From: Eriocheir sinensis
Taxonomy: Eukaryota > Arthropoda > Malacostraca > Decapoda > Varunidae
Direction: 5' to 3'
DNA length: 64,000 bases
NCBI RefSeq assembly: GCF_024679095.1
Contig: NC_066549.1
Location: 11,143,302 to 11,207,301, forward strand
The notes under the pieces were generated by a model. It was not told the DNA's origin and ran no database searches. It was given only the letters and a program-made list of their open reading frames with translations. The number at the start of each line of letters is the position of its first letter. Position 1 is the stretch's first letter. The position numbers and the translations under genes were made by a program. Shown in pieces: positions 34,583-53,487 of this stretch.

Positions 34583-34635
34583 ACATACATACATACACAC
34601 ATATACATACACACACACATACATACATACATACA
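34583..34635. repeat. (ACAT)n microsatellite, imperfect
   Basis: ACATAC and ACACAT units. Confidence 0.85.
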
Positions 34636-34940
34636 CTTATAAGAAAACCTGAGTCCGCAACACGAAGGATGATATTCGCACAGGTCCCGCTGACAGGAAG
34701 AAAGGCAATGAAAGGGAAGATTTGTCTCTGTCCCTCAGGGTAACATGCAATCGGAGCACATTAAAGGTTGAAAATTTCCTCCCTCCTCGTGACCGCCGCA
34801 TGCGTGGACGTTTTCCTTGTCATCAGGTGAGAAGAGGTCCACTTTACACTTCCTTGGGACTCCGGCGTTCCTTCACATTACGGGCTATCATTTCCTATAC
34901 TCTTTTGTAATCTTTTTATTTTGTTTACCCCATTATATTC

Positions 34941-34970
34941 CTCCTCCTCCTCCTCCTCCTCCTCCTCCTC
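34941..34970. repeat. (TCC)n microsatellite
   Basis: A CTC run directly 5' of the plus-strand LINE fragment. Confidence 0.9.
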
Positions 34971-35230
34971 GTTCTTTTCAAACCGAGTCATCCGCCACTG
35001 GAACAATCTTCCCTCAGAAGTAGTAAATGCGAATACCATCAACTCCTTCAAATATCGAATCGACCGTCATTTCGTTGCGTCGGGAGTAAACTGAATATCG
35101 AGGTGCTTTCATCTGCTCCTCAAGCCCCAAGTGGCTGTCGAGCAGATTAAATCACCAAAGCGGGCAACCTCGTAATGAGCCAATAAGCTTTTTGTTGCCT
35201 GCATTTCCATGTTTCCCTGTTTCCATGTTT
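34971..35230 (+). mobile_element. CR1/L2-like LINE 3' end between two (TCC)n tracts
   Basis: The first 120 bp encode FKPSHPPLEQSS in one frame and, in the LINE frame, SNRVIRHWNNLPSEVVNANT and then INSFKYRIDRHFVASGVN before a stop at about 35093. This is the conserved C-terminal tail of CR1/L2 reverse transcriptases (N-x-LP, then S/T-F-K-x-R-x-D). A 3' UTR of about 130 bp follows, ending in TTCCATGTTTCCCTGTTTCC-like repeats. Both ends coincide with CCT-type microsatellites. Confidence 0.75.
34974..35093 (+). pseudogene. LINE reverse transcriptase extreme C-terminus
   Basis: About 39 codons with WNNLPSEVVNAN, the FKYRIDRHF segment and a natural stop. It is the last piece of a 5'-truncated LINE and has no catalytic residues. 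It resembles the fragments at 2.8 and 12.6 kb in type but is a separate family member by sequence. Confidence 0.7.
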
Positions 35231-35290
35231 ACTCCTCCTCCTCGTCCTCGTCCTCTTCCTCTTCCTCCTCCTCCTCCTCCTCCTCCTGCT
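35231..35290. repeat. (CCT)n microsatellite, imperfect
   Basis: A CTC/CCT run with some CGT units, directly 3' of the LINE fragment. Confidence 0.85.
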
Positions 35291-36259
35291 TCTCCTCTTC
35301 ATATCAGTTTCATTCGTCTTACTTTCTGCAGAGGAGTCAGCGTCCAGTGAAATATCCCGAAGCCTAGTCATATTTTCTTCTCCTCCGCCTCCTCTCTTTT
35401 ACTTTCTTTCTTCACTCTCCTTTTTTCCCTTCTACTTTTCCCTCTCGTGCTTCACTATCTATCCAGGTCCTCTGCTCTGCCACATGTTGAGCCGTGAAGG
35501 CTGACAACCCCTGACAGACACACATGCAGGATGCCTCCCCCCCCCTCCACACACACCCACACCCACCGTCGGCAGGGTTTTGCGCCGGACGCCACGACTG
35601 AAGGATAAAAGGTGGGAAGAGACGTAACTTTGTACATTACTCTATTGCTTAAGGCGGCAAGAACATGTTTAGATGTTGAGAGTAACCATAAAAAATATCC
35701 CTGACACTAAACTTGTCCATAAATTTGGCTGTTTTCCTCAACAACTGTCGAAGATCGCACCATTGCGTATAATTCAGGGGATCCAGACGACTCAGCCTGC
35801 TTTACACGTACAAGCTTACTACCAACAACAAGTGCGGGGTTAGTGCAGGCAGCCCCACTTGGTAACACTAAAGGTGGCAAAAGCTTCCGAGTGATTGCCT
35901 GAAGGGGGAGTCCTGAACATCCGGGGGAGGGAGTGCAAAGACAGCCTTTCAACTCCCGTGAGGTTGATCCATCACACTCATCGCCCGCACCCTCCCACGC
36001 ACGTCTCCCATTCCAGTCTCAGTCATCATCCTTGGAGACTCACCTGACGTGGGTGTGGTTTCCTGAGCTCGACGCCAGTACCTGGAAAACGGGGAAAAAA
36101 ACGCATTACAATGACACCTTAACCACGAGGAAAAGAATTGCAGAAAAAAATGAAAGCGGAAGCAAATTGTAAGAGATCACACATGGAGCGAGCAGCAGTG
36201 ACCGGAGAAAGCAGACGAAGCAAGGGGAACCAAGGGGAACTGGCCACAACACGAAGAGA
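35291..36259. other. Unassigned sequence
   Basis: No gene or element recognised. Confidence 0.6.
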
Positions 36260-36548
36260 AGGAGACAGAAGAAAAGGAGGAGGAGGAAGAAGAATAGGAG
36301 GAAGAGAAGGAAGTGGAGGAAGAGAAGGAGGTAAAGGAAAAGAAGGTGGAGGAGAAAGAGGAGGAAGAGGAAGAAGAATAGGAGGAAGAGAAGAAAATGG
36401 AGGAAGATAAGGAGGTAAAGGAAAAGAAGGTGGAGGAGAAAGAGGAGGAAGAGGAAGAAGAATAGGAGGAAGAGAAGGAAGTGGAGGAAGATAAGGAGGT
36501 AAAGGAAAAGAAGGTGGAGGAGAAAGAGGAGGAGGAGGAGGAGGAAGA
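36260..36548. repeat. 84-bp purine-rich repeat, three units
   Basis: The phrase AATAGGAGGAAGAGAA begins at 36293, 36377 and 36461, exactly 84 bp apart, and the sequence between is nearly identical. GGA/GAA-rich throughout. The minus-strand frame stays open (Leu/Phe/His-rich, 28-residue period) only because 84 is a multiple of three. Confidence 0.92.
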
Positions 36549-37515
36549 GTGAAAATGAGCGTCCAGCTGAGTCGGGCCCGTGGGAGGCAGGAGAAGGCGG
36601 GGAGCTAACTACCGGCAGTTGGCGTCGGTGATACGTAATGCTGATGAACACTGAATAGCAATGAGAGTTATCCACAGCCACTAATACTAAGTCAACACCG
36701 ACCAATTAACCTCAAGGACACACATATATAGATCATGACTCCTGAATTTGTGTTACTTCAACTTCCTCCTCGGCGACGTGTTTCCCTTCTTGAGGTGGCA
36801 GCCGGCGGGTAGCGAGGGGTGGGCGGGGGGCAAAGTTGAGGCGGAAGAGAGTGAAGTGCAGGAGCGCCAACGACGGGCGGTTAAAGGTGGGCAACGCGCT
36901 TGTAGAGATGTGATGGAGGTGCCCAGAGAGAAGGGAGAGGAGGCAGCGATGCGTGAGGGGGATATAGACCAGTATGGGGTTGTTAAAATGAAGCGGGGGA
37001 GTGACAGGAGTTAGAGAGGAAGGAGCTGCGGCTGGTGGAGAGACGCAAGCGGGTGGCAAGGAAATACTATCCGTAGCAAGTGACAAGCCGGGATACCAAA
37101 CAAAGGAGACGCGCGGAAGGACGGCAAGCAACTAAAGGTGGCAAGCAAATGACAGTAGACAAGGGAGGCGCGGCGGAAGAGTTTCAAGCAACAAGAGCTG
37201 ACAGGTGAGCGACAAGCAGCGGGCGGCACAGCGGGGATCACGGGCGGCGAAGCGACCTGCAGGAGCCGTGTGGGAGGTGACAAGGCGACAGGCGGGTGGC
37301 GGCAGGTGGAAACAGGGGACGGTGGGCAGGTGACAACGGAAGCGGGGCAACAAAGCACACCTGAAGAGAGCGTCGCCGCCTCAGTAGTGTCCCGGCGTGA
37401 GAGTCGTCCCACACTGATGACTAAGATGAATTACCAAATGATATAATGATGGAGTCCCGACGTACTAAGGAGTCGCCTTCCCCCTTTGGTGATTGTGCAG
37501 GCATCTTGTTATTTC

Positions 37516-37518
<3 letters not shown>
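36549..37518. other. Unassigned, partly G-rich sequence
   Basis: At 37040-37350, AGGTGACAAG- and GGCAAGC-like words recur without a fixed period, which suggests an old minisatellite. Open frames show no domain. Confidence 0.5.

Positions 37519-37548
<30 letters not shown>
37519..37548. repeat. (GT)n microsatellite
   Basis: A GT run of about 15 units. Confidence 0.9.
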
Positions 37549-38503
<955 letters not shown>

Positions 38504-39355
38504 CGTCTGTAAAAAATATTCGTTAGGTGTTAAAACATGCCTCTTTGTCTCGTGAAATACCTAAGGTGAATGGATGTAAAAGAACCACACAACCAATACA
38601 CATCTTTTATATCCCTCAAGTATGTCCTCAGCCAACCCTCTGTCCTTGCAGCAAGTGGTTCATCGTGGCGCAGAAAGGTGACATTACACTGTACCTCTGT
38701 ACGCTGCGCCGGCTGGTGAGCGTTGATGAGGAAGATAACACTTTGGTAGTAGCCGTGGGATCTTGGTGGTAGTTAAGACGTGAAAGTAGGGTGAAGGGTT
38801 TTGCTAATGGAAGAAATAACACATGGGTCACTTAAGCTTATTCAACGTTGCCTCATATCAACATTTGCAGAGGTTAAATCTTCCGCTATTCCAGACTCAC
38901 ACACTCTTATCCGTCTTTGCTATCGTTCGCAAAATTTCATGGCTGGACTACTAATGAGCTGGCTGAGTTTATGCTTTCGACAAATTGCTCTCCTTAAAAG
39001 CAGGATAAATTTGTACTACACATTCTACAGTCTAAACAGTGTGTCTTCTTAACTACGTATTTTAACCCATCCATATAGTGTTTCACCGACCCTCAGAAGG
39101 CACACAGCGCATACAAGAGCACAGGGATCTCAGTACGGGCAACGGAAAAATGACGACGGCGGTTATGATGCATGGAGATTTGTAGAGCCTCATCCGTTCA
39201 GCAATCTTCGCCAAGCATTTCTTCCACGTTTGCGCTGGGCACGTGCTGGCCCCTGCGGGAACTGCGATCGATAGCAGCCGGAGCGAAATTAAGCCATTAG
39301 TGGAAGAATGCACCAGTTATTTTTTCCCTCACGAGATTCACGTCGCGGTTTTGTT

Positions 39356-39470
39356 GGGAAAAGATCAAATACTTCGGAGCATTACGATGAAAGTCTGCCC
39401 CAAGTGACGAATCTTAACGAACTAGATCAAACACACACTAAAGTTTGGGCTCTCACTGATCTCTCCTTCC
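39356..39470 (+). repeat. Direct repeat, first copy (partner at 39890-39995)
   Basis: AAGATCAAATACTTCGGAGC and the next 60 bp recur 532 bp downstream with small changes (both contain CATTACGATGAAAGTCTGCC). Similarity fades after a TCTCA(C/T)TGATCT stretch. Confidence 0.85.
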
Positions 39471-39889
39471 TTGCTGACTACGTAAAATTTGTACTTCATT
39501 GCACATCACTGAACTCAACATCAGCTCTGTGCGGCAGACTCACAGGATTCTCAAGTGCTGAAAGTGCGTGCGTGCTTCCTTGATACCTAATACCTAATTG
39601 TTTCTACTGATATACGCATCCTCCGTCATGATCAAAACACTATTTCGGTAATAATCGTGTTCTTATACATTTTATCGACTATTATTGTACTAGCTGGTAC
39701 ATTAACCCTTCTATTTCTTCCACCTCACGATCACGAATAAACACACTAGAATGATGCCAAAACGCTGCTAAGTACAATAAAGAGCTGTATTTCTCTTACC
39801 CTTTCCATCTGTCTATTCGTCTATCAATCAATCTATCTATCTATCTATCTATATGGCTATTTTTCTCGCTATTTATCTACATACAGGTG

Positions 39890-39995
39890 GGAAGATCAAA
39901 TACTTCGAGGCATTACGATGAAAGTCTGCCCCAAGTGACAAATAGTAACGATCTAGATTAGAGACCCACTAAAGTAAGATTCTCATTGATCTACC
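39890..39995 (+). repeat. Direct repeat, second copy
   Basis: Partner of 39356-39470. It carries extra substitutions and small indels, and an (ATCT)n run lies just upstream. Confidence 0.85.
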
Positions 39996-40316
39996 TGTCT
40001 CATTCCTACCTGTCTCTCTTTCTTCCAATGTTACCAAAACGGGCGTCACACTTCCAGGGGCTGCAAGTGTAACTCAAGGGATCAGTGGAAGCAAGTGAGG
40101 GGCCATAACTTCGGCGGTGGGTGGGTCTCCGGTGGTTATCGAGACTGGACAGGCAATCCCTTATGAGGGGGCGCTGGCGGCGAGTGGGTGGGCGAGGCGT
40201 GACGGCGAGACAGCGGGTAGCGATGAGTTATGAGTGCTAAGGACGGGTTGAGCTAGTTAGGTGGAAATTTTGATGTCTTGGTTGTTAGGACACGGGGAGG
40301 GGGAAAAAAGGAAATG

Positions 40317-40358
40317 CTGTGTGTGTGTGTGTGTGTGTGTGTGTGTCTGTGTGTGTGG
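40317..40358. repeat. (GT)n microsatellite
   Basis: A GT run followed by a poly(G) run at about 40357-40366. Confidence 0.95.
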
Positions 40359-40401
40359 GGGGGGGGATGGGGGGCGTTCGTGCGAGCGGTCCTAGGTGCA
40401 T

Positions 40402-44459
<4,058 letters not shown>

Positions 44460-44881
44460 TTAATTCTCATTCTTTCATTCTTATTCTGTTATTCTCATTC
44501 TCTCATTCTTATTCTCTAATTCTCTCTCTCTCTCTCTCTCTCTCATCCTCATTCTCTCATTCTTATTTTCTCTCATTCTTATTCTTATTCCCTTCTCATT
44601 CTCATTCACTCTCTCATTCTCATTCTCGCTCATTCTCTTTCATTCTCATTCACTCTCTCATTCTCATTCTCATTCTCACTCATTCTCTCTCATTCTCATT
44701 CTCCCTCATTCTTATTCTCTCATTCTCATTCTCTCTCTCTCATTCTCATTCTCACTCATTCTCTCTCATTCTCATTCTCCCTCATTCTTATTCTCTCTTT
44801 CTCATTCTCTCGCTCATTCTCATTACCTCTCATTCTCATTCTCATTCGATCTCTCATTCCCAGTCTTAATATCATTACCAT

Positions 44882-44908
<27 letters not shown>
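44460..44908. repeat. Degenerate (CATTCT/CTCATT)n minisatellite with (TC)n
   Basis: ATTCTC and ATTCTT hexamers mixed with TC runs over about 420 bp, ending in a clean (TC)n at 44882-44908. Confidence 0.9.

Positions 44909-44951
<43 letters not shown>
44907..44951. repeat. (TA)n microsatellite
   Basis: A TA run directly following the (TC)n run. Confidence 0.95.
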
Positions 44952-44953
<2 letters not shown>

Positions 44954-46460
44954 ACAGTTGTTATCTTCTATTAATTATTCCACTCTTGTAAGTCATTTTT
45001 GTCATCTCTGGTGATCAAGCCATCTCTACCACTCCACAACCATTTCTCTCCCTAAAAACATGTAACCAACCCCTTTCAGTAATTAGTGCCTGACCTGTAT
45101 GTTGCATTTTCTCCATTTACTGGTTAATATACCTCTAACAGTGACATGCATGATTGTGTAACACGATTGGTTGACGTCAAGTAAAATATAGATTATTATT
45201 TGCGCATGGGTAAGTTTTTCTCCTTCCTGCCTCAATACTTCCTTCTGTTTTCTCATGGTGGTTTTGATCACATTTGAGACGCTCTACACAGAAGGATGTA
45301 CATGCTTCTATATACATTAAAAGTAAGACCATGGTCAATATATAACGAACATTATACAGAGGACGTGTGAGGGATCAAAGCGGGTGTGGAGCATTTCTTC
45401 TCAGCTTCTACGGAATAAAGACAAGGAAATGCTGCTGTTTTCCAATGGAAACCTATACATACATCCTTACTGCATATACTGCAGCAGTTGAATAACTAAA
45501 AACATATGATATGTGGAAGAAATAAGGCAGACAAGCTCATTTACACCGACGATCAGGGAGCGAAAAATGCAATGTTCTGGGTGGAATTGCTGTCTCCGGC
45601 CACCGGCTAAGCTCTGCCCACCCCAACCCCCCATGCTGCACCTCACAGTGAAGAGCGGATCGCTAAGGGCCACTCCATGTATTATTCCTCCAAGGGGCAA
45701 CACACCTCGTAGGTTCCGACCCTCGCCGCACACACTCTGTGACGTCACGGCATGTACAGTCCGTTTGAATTTTAGCGGACCCGTGATCAGACCCTATCTT
45801 TCTCTAGACCCCGAACTGAATCGTCTCAGTTTGTGGTGCGATTTCATTAACCCGTCCATTTTTTTTTTTACAGTAAACGAAGCGGGTGTTCTAGTGTGGA
45901 CGAAACAGCTTATTTCCGTTTTCTTTTCCTTTCCTCTCCAGGCACACTGTACTAATGGGCGGCTGTGGCCATAATGGGAAGGCGGGGCCGAGGCAGCGGC
46001 AGGTGACAGGAGCGGGGCGGCACCTGAGAGCTTGACGACACCACCACCTTATTTTGTTCCAAATTAAAGTTATTACGTGAAGATATAGTCACGAACATTA
46101 AGGCTTCTCCCTAAAGTCAACGAAACACGCAAAGGTATTCACGCACGCAACAGACATGCACGAGGGCATGCATACAGGAAAACGCAGGTAAGCCGAACGC
46201 ACTTACACACACGCAAACTTCAGGCCCGTCATCAGTGGTGCGTGCATACCTCAGCACTTGGAAGGTTTCGTCACCAGCAACTTATCTGACTGTTATTGAA
46301 ATGAGGAACCAATAAGAAACGTAAGAACAAGAATATGAATAGCAATAATTAAAGTAAAAATAACATCAATAAATGCAACAAAAGAAGCAGCTCGTACTAC
46401 CAGGCTCTACCAATAAAGCCTATCGGCACCATAGGTCGAAACGTGAAAAAAAATAGCAGT
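44952..46460. other. Unassigned sequence
   Basis: No gene or element recognised. The 153-codon frame at 45513-45974 has no domain signature. Confidence 0.55.
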
Positions 46461-46487
46461 AGAACATAAGAACATAAGAACGTAAGG
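46461..46487 (-). repeat. CR1 3' terminal 8-bp tandem tail
   Basis: Three GTTCTTAT-type units end the element, one more than in copy 1. Confidence 0.88.
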
Positions 46488-46499
46488 AGTCTGCAAGAG

Positions 46500-48730
46500 G
46501 CCGGTTGGCCTATACAAGGCAGCTCCTGTACACTCAACCCCACCTTACTTCACCATCCATGGCTTTATCTAACCTCTTCTTGAATGTATCTACGGTATTG
46601 GCACCCACAACATGGCTCCCAAGCCTGTTCCATTCGTCCACCACTCTATTGGTGAACCAATTCTTGCCTTTGACTTTGTTGAATCTGAATTTGTCTGACT
46701 TAAAACCATTGGTATACGCGTCCTACCTGGCTCTTTTACTATCAAAATCTTATTGACATCCCCTTTATTAAGGCCCTTCATCCATTTAATGACTTCGATC
46801 AAGTCTCCTCGCAACCTTCGCCTTTCTAGAGAGTGTAGATTTAACTACTTCAGCCTTTCTTCATAAGGCAAGTTTCTCACCCCCTGAATCATCTTTGTCA
46901 TCCTCCTCTGTACAGATTCTAACATCTTGATATCCATTATATAATAGGGGGACCAGAACTGAACTGCATAATCGAGATGAGGTCTAACTAGTGCTAAGTA
47001 AAGTTTGAGGATGACTTCTGCGCTTCTATTGCTTACGCTCCTTGAGATGAAACCAAGTACTCTGTTTGCACGATTTTTAGCCTGAATGCATTGAGCCCTA
47101 GGACGGAGGTCAGCGCTCACTAGGACTCCTAAGTCTCTCTCACGCCCAGACCTGCTTAGAGGAGTGCCATTTAAGGAGTAATTGTGTGAGGGGTTATTCC
47201 TACCTACACTCAGAATGCTACACTTCCCGACATTGAATTCCATCTGCCACTTCCCCGCCCAATCATATAGTCTGTCAAGCTCATCCTGGAGAACGCTAGC
47301 GTCCCTGTCTGATTGGATTACTCTACCGATCTTGGTATCATCTGCGAACTTGCTGACATCACTACTAATTCCTGTGTCCAAGTCATTGATGTAAATAATA
47401 AAAAGCAGAGGACCCAGCACCGACCCTTGTGGGACTCCACTCGTAACACTGCCCCATTCAGATTTTTTACCATTGATTTGCACTCTCTGCTTCCTACCAC
47501 TAAGCCACGCCCTGATCCAGTTCAAAACTTTCCCATCTATGCCGTGAGCCTGTAATTTTAGTAATAGCCGGTGATGGGGAACTTTGTCGAACGCTTTACT
47601 GAAATCTAGATACAATATGTCATAGTTTTCATCTCGGTCAACCGCCTCGATTACTTTAGTGTAGAAGGACAACAGGTTAGTAAGGCAAGACCTACCCTTT
47701 GTGAATCCATGCTGTGAATCATAAATTAAATTGTGCTTTTCTAGATGGTCCCGAATGCTCCGGGCTATAATTGACTCCAACATCTTTCCTACAACTGATG
47801 TTAAGCTAATTGGGCGATAATTTGAGGTGGCTGACTTGTCTCCCTTTTTGAAAATCGGCGTCACATTTGCTACTTTCCATTGATTGGGCACATACCCAGA
47901 ATTTACCGACATCTTAAAGATATCGGTAAGTGGACCACTGAGGACCTCCTTGCACTCTTTCAGCACCCTTGGGAATACTTCGTCTGGGCCCGGCGATTTG
48001 TTTTTCTTCAACCTACTAATCTCATCCTGGACTACTTGCCTAGTGATGATCATATCCCTCAACTTGTCGTTCTCTTCGCCCTCATATACCTGAACTCTCT
48101 CCGGAATGGATGTTAGATTTTCCTGCGTGAAAACTGAGAGGAAATAGTCATTCATCATTTGACTCATATCTTCTCCATTCTCAACGAGCTCACCTGTGTT
48201 TGTTTTCAACGGTCCAATTCTGTCCCTTGTTTTCGTTCTGTACAATTTGAAGAAGCCCTTGGGATCGCTCTTGGCCTCGTTGGCTACCCTAATCTCATAA
48301 TTTCTTTTTGCTAGGCGGGTGTTCTTCTTCACCAACCTGGCCAGCTCAACATATCTAACCCTGAGGTGGATTTCTCCGTTCTTTATTTTCCTATAAATTC
48401 CTCTCCTCAAGCCTATCTCATGCTTGAGTCTGCGGGTCATCCATTTGGGGTCGTTATTTTCCTTCCTACGTGCTTGGTAAGGGATATGCTGTCTCTGACC
48501 CTCTGCAATTACTCTAACTAAATTATTGTAGGTCATTTCTACATGGTTCCCCTGTCTTTCCGGTTCCAGCCCTGAGATCTGGCCCTCATCCAGCCCTAAG
48601 GTTCCCCAATTTACCTCCTCAAGGTGTCTTCTGAGCCCCTCATAATCAGCTCTTCTAAAGTCAGGCACCAACACAGGGTTGAGCTCATGGGTCACCGCCC
48701 AGTCTAATTTAAACCTAATTTCCTTGTGAT
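46500..48730 (-). pseudogene. CR1 ORF2 reverse transcriptase, nearly intact
   Basis: The polymerase that copies the CR1 RNA at a nicked target. The main open frame (48695-46845) has 616 codons. By residue: a linker (to about 220), KSPGPDE (about 240), the SNYRPISL block (about 290), motif A YLDFSKAFDKVPH with Asp 364, SGVPQGSVLGP (about 420), catalytic motif C FADD with Asp 452 and 453, RDLGVLVSADLRP, VRPHLDYAVQFWSP and LPYEERL. FADD replaces the common YADD, as in many CR1 proteins. A TAG codon follows LPYEERLK, and the same frame then continues with RGDLIEVIKWMKGLNKGD. One extra base near 46733 shifts the final block. The nominal ATG is internal: ORF2 continues upstream into the endonuclease after a 1-base frameshift. 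Confidence 0.93.
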
Positions 48731-48739
48731 CACTGCCAC

Positions 48740-48974
48740 CTAATTCTCCCCAACATCTAGCTCGCTGATCATATTCTCGTTGTTAGTCAGGACTAAGTCT
48801 AAAATGTTGTTACCTCTGGTGGGCTCAGTCACTGTCTGCTTGAGAAAATTATCATGTATTACTTTCAGAAAATCCTCAGATTCTAGATCACCCACCACGC
48901 CTTCCCAGTCTATATTCCTATAGTTAAAATCCCCCATTATGCAGACAATTTTGCTCCTGCTCGCCCTGCCTACC
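48740..48974 (-). pseudogene. CR1 ORF2 endonuclease, C-terminal fragment
   Basis: The last part of the EEP endonuclease. It reads a VCIMGDFNYRNIDWEGVVG segment (catalytic Asp-Asn), then TEPTRGNNILDLVLTN, and a stop caused by a missing base just before the LGGSDH block. The Ser-Asp-His catalytic end is still present in the next frame (about 48735-48752). The catalytic Glu and the first half are lost to 5' truncation at the (TAG)n array. Confidence 0.85.
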
Positions 48975-49374
<400 letters not shown>

Positions 49375-49679
49375 GCCAAACTACCACTTCCATACGTAAA
49401 TGAATACATCAGTACGTACATACATACAGTCAAACAAACAAGCAAACATTCAAACGCATCAAAAGCAATGTCCAGAATCGATAAAGAATACTTAAGAATC
49501 TTCCTTTCAATATAAAAAAAAAAAAATCAAGAGGCCGGTCATGTCCAATTACCTCGAGACAGCGGGAAGCATTACGCCAATTTAGTGCTTCCTGCGAGGC
49601 GCCAGGGACACCCCCCCGCGCCCCGCACCGCCGCCAGGGAGGAGCAAGCACTCGATATTGATGGTCAAGCCCCTGTGTG

Positions 49680-49716
<37 letters not shown>

Positions 49717-49969
49717 CAATATAAAAGTGATAAAATGACTCGAAAATAAAACAAAGATCGGACTTCATTAATTTGTGCATCAGTAACTTCTTCGTATGGT
49801 TCGTGTCCGTAGCAATGATGGGAATGAAAAGAACCAGAATATAGGAGGAATAAAGCAAAGAAGAGTCAGCAGGAGCACCAGCAGCAGGTACAGCACCATA
49901 ACACACAAGGAAACAAGAAAACAGTAACACTCACACACACTGATCATCCATTCATTCACGCCGCTCTCC

Positions 49970-50008
<39 letters not shown>

Positions 50009-51059
50009 GCACACACGAACGCACAAAATTACCCGCCATTACTCACGTACCAGCACTACAACACAAGCCTGACACAATACACTTCCTCGCCCCGCACACA
50101 ACGCCGCCGCCGCCGCCCCCCCCCTCCTCCACATGGTCAACATTCATAATACACACAGGCACAGAAGACCTCCATTCAAACACAGTCCCCAGCATTAAGA
50201 GGCGGAAACCGTCCATACCAGCAACTGATGTGACAGGGTTGGCGAGGCAACTCTTGCATTACGAGTGTCCAAACATATCATTAAATATTCAACGAGCATC
50301 AGCAGAGATCATTAGGCAGTAAGTGAATTGCTCGCCCGGGGCTGATTTTTCCAACGACCCGAGTTACTGCTACTTAGTCTGCTTAATCTCCGAGCCAAGC
50401 GTGGAGTACTGTATATCCGTCCCTTGTGTATCTGTCTTGCCGTGCAGGAGGCGTCTCATGCATACATAATTCGCCTCCAACTGGTATAATTTTCGCTGTT
50501 CCCCGTCGCCCGCTGCGGTGACTGACGGACGGGCTCACCGACCTTCAACAGCTCCCATTTCCTAACGAGATGCTCCTCAGCTTTTCCGGTGCTCGTGAAG
50601 GTATAACTAAAATGCGCATATCAGGATTCAAGAAAATTAAAATCGAAGGACGTTACACTATGCACCGGACCTAACTATACCTTACTATACATATAAAGTG
50701 CTCTAAAAAAATAACTAAAGGAAACTACCATACGTCCATTGTGCCTATAACGTCACATCATTTGCAGAGATAGAGAAAATAGAGACGAGATTAGTGGGAA
50801 AACTTTAATCCCCTCGTGTCATCATAAGGTGTATAAAAGAGAGGCGTAACCCTTTCTCATGGAGCTAAGGCCGACAAGCGCTAGACACGGATGAAAACAA
50901 CTCAACAAGATACGCTTTGCCGAGGTCCTGAGACTAAAAAGAAAACACCACGGAAATTGGGGCGCCATCCAGTGAAAATACTTGCCTCTAAATCATACGA
51001 CAGCCAAGGTGCGACAGTTACTTCAATCTATTCTAGTTCAATTGTGTAAAAGATAAAAG
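49375..51059. other. Unassigned sequence with short microsatellites
   Basis: (GT)n at 49685-49713, (AC)n at 49972-50006, a C-rich patch near 50100-50130. No gene recognised. Confidence 0.55.
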
Positions 51060-51150
51060 CAGAGAACAACGAAGCCAATGAATCGCCTGGGATGAAATAG
51101 TCTGCCTTTTGATGTTGAGTGTTTCACCATTGCACCACCAGGGGGACAAG
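51060..51150 (-). mobile_element. tRNA-derived SINE head, fragment
   Basis: On the minus strand it reads CCCTGGTGGTGCAATGGTGA, with an A box TGGTGCAATGG (51127-51137) and a decayed B box around 51089-51099 that looks like TTC-ATCCC with one base missing. Spacing is tRNA-like. No SINE body or tail is clear, and the upstream side meets (AC)n at about 51170. It could be a decayed tRNA pseudogene. Confidence 0.5.
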
Positions 51151-51165
51151 TGCCTTCAGTTACGG

Positions 51166-51170
<5 letters not shown>

Positions 51171-51215
<45 letters not shown>
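51171..51215. repeat. (AC)n microsatellite, block A
   Basis: An AC run that opens the first of two tandem blocks. Confidence 0.95.
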
Positions 51216-51216
<1 letters not shown>

Positions 51217-51245
51217 GAACTCGTACATAAACATGCGCGCGCACG

Positions 51246-53032
<1,787 letters not shown>

Positions 53033-53070
53033 CAGAATTATTTTTATGCTCTTATGTTGGTGAAGAAAAG

Positions 53071-53073
<3 letters not shown>

Positions 53074-53131
<58 letters not shown>
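53074..53131. repeat. (CA)n microsatellite, block B
   Basis: A CA run that opens the second tandem block. Confidence 0.95.
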
Positions 53132-53135
<4 letters not shown>

Positions 53136-53152
53136 CAAACGAAAATAACACG

Positions 53153-53321
<169 letters not shown>

Positions 53322-53487
53322 GGTTAACAAGACTGAAACCATCATCAAAGTATGTATTGTTCTCTAGATAAGTATACAAACATCTGACTGCCTTCGCAGC
53401 ACACGCCTATAAAACGGTTTTCCCTAACGATTCCAGGACACAACATCAGCGTCTATTATTACACTGGTCTATAATGTTATCAATTCC

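Larger units (their letters stand above)
46461..48974 (-). mobile_element. CR1 LINE copy 2, younger, 5'-truncated
   Basis: Same family as 25309-30535. It shares the SGELVEN, NYRPISL, FADDTKIGR, RDLGVLVS and LPYEERL blocks, and the same 3' UTR ends here in three 8-bp units (GTTCTTAT on the minus strand, 46461-46487). It is truncated inside the endonuclease domain. That 5' end lies exactly where a (TAG)n array begins. Few mutations disrupt it: one lost base between endonuclease and polymerase, one nonsense codon and one extra base near the C-terminus. It looks much younger than copy 1. Confidence 0.93.

Noticed and set aside
45513..45974. 153-codon frame as a gene
   Set aside because: No recognisable motif. 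Its length is within what chance gives in 64 kb of mixed composition.
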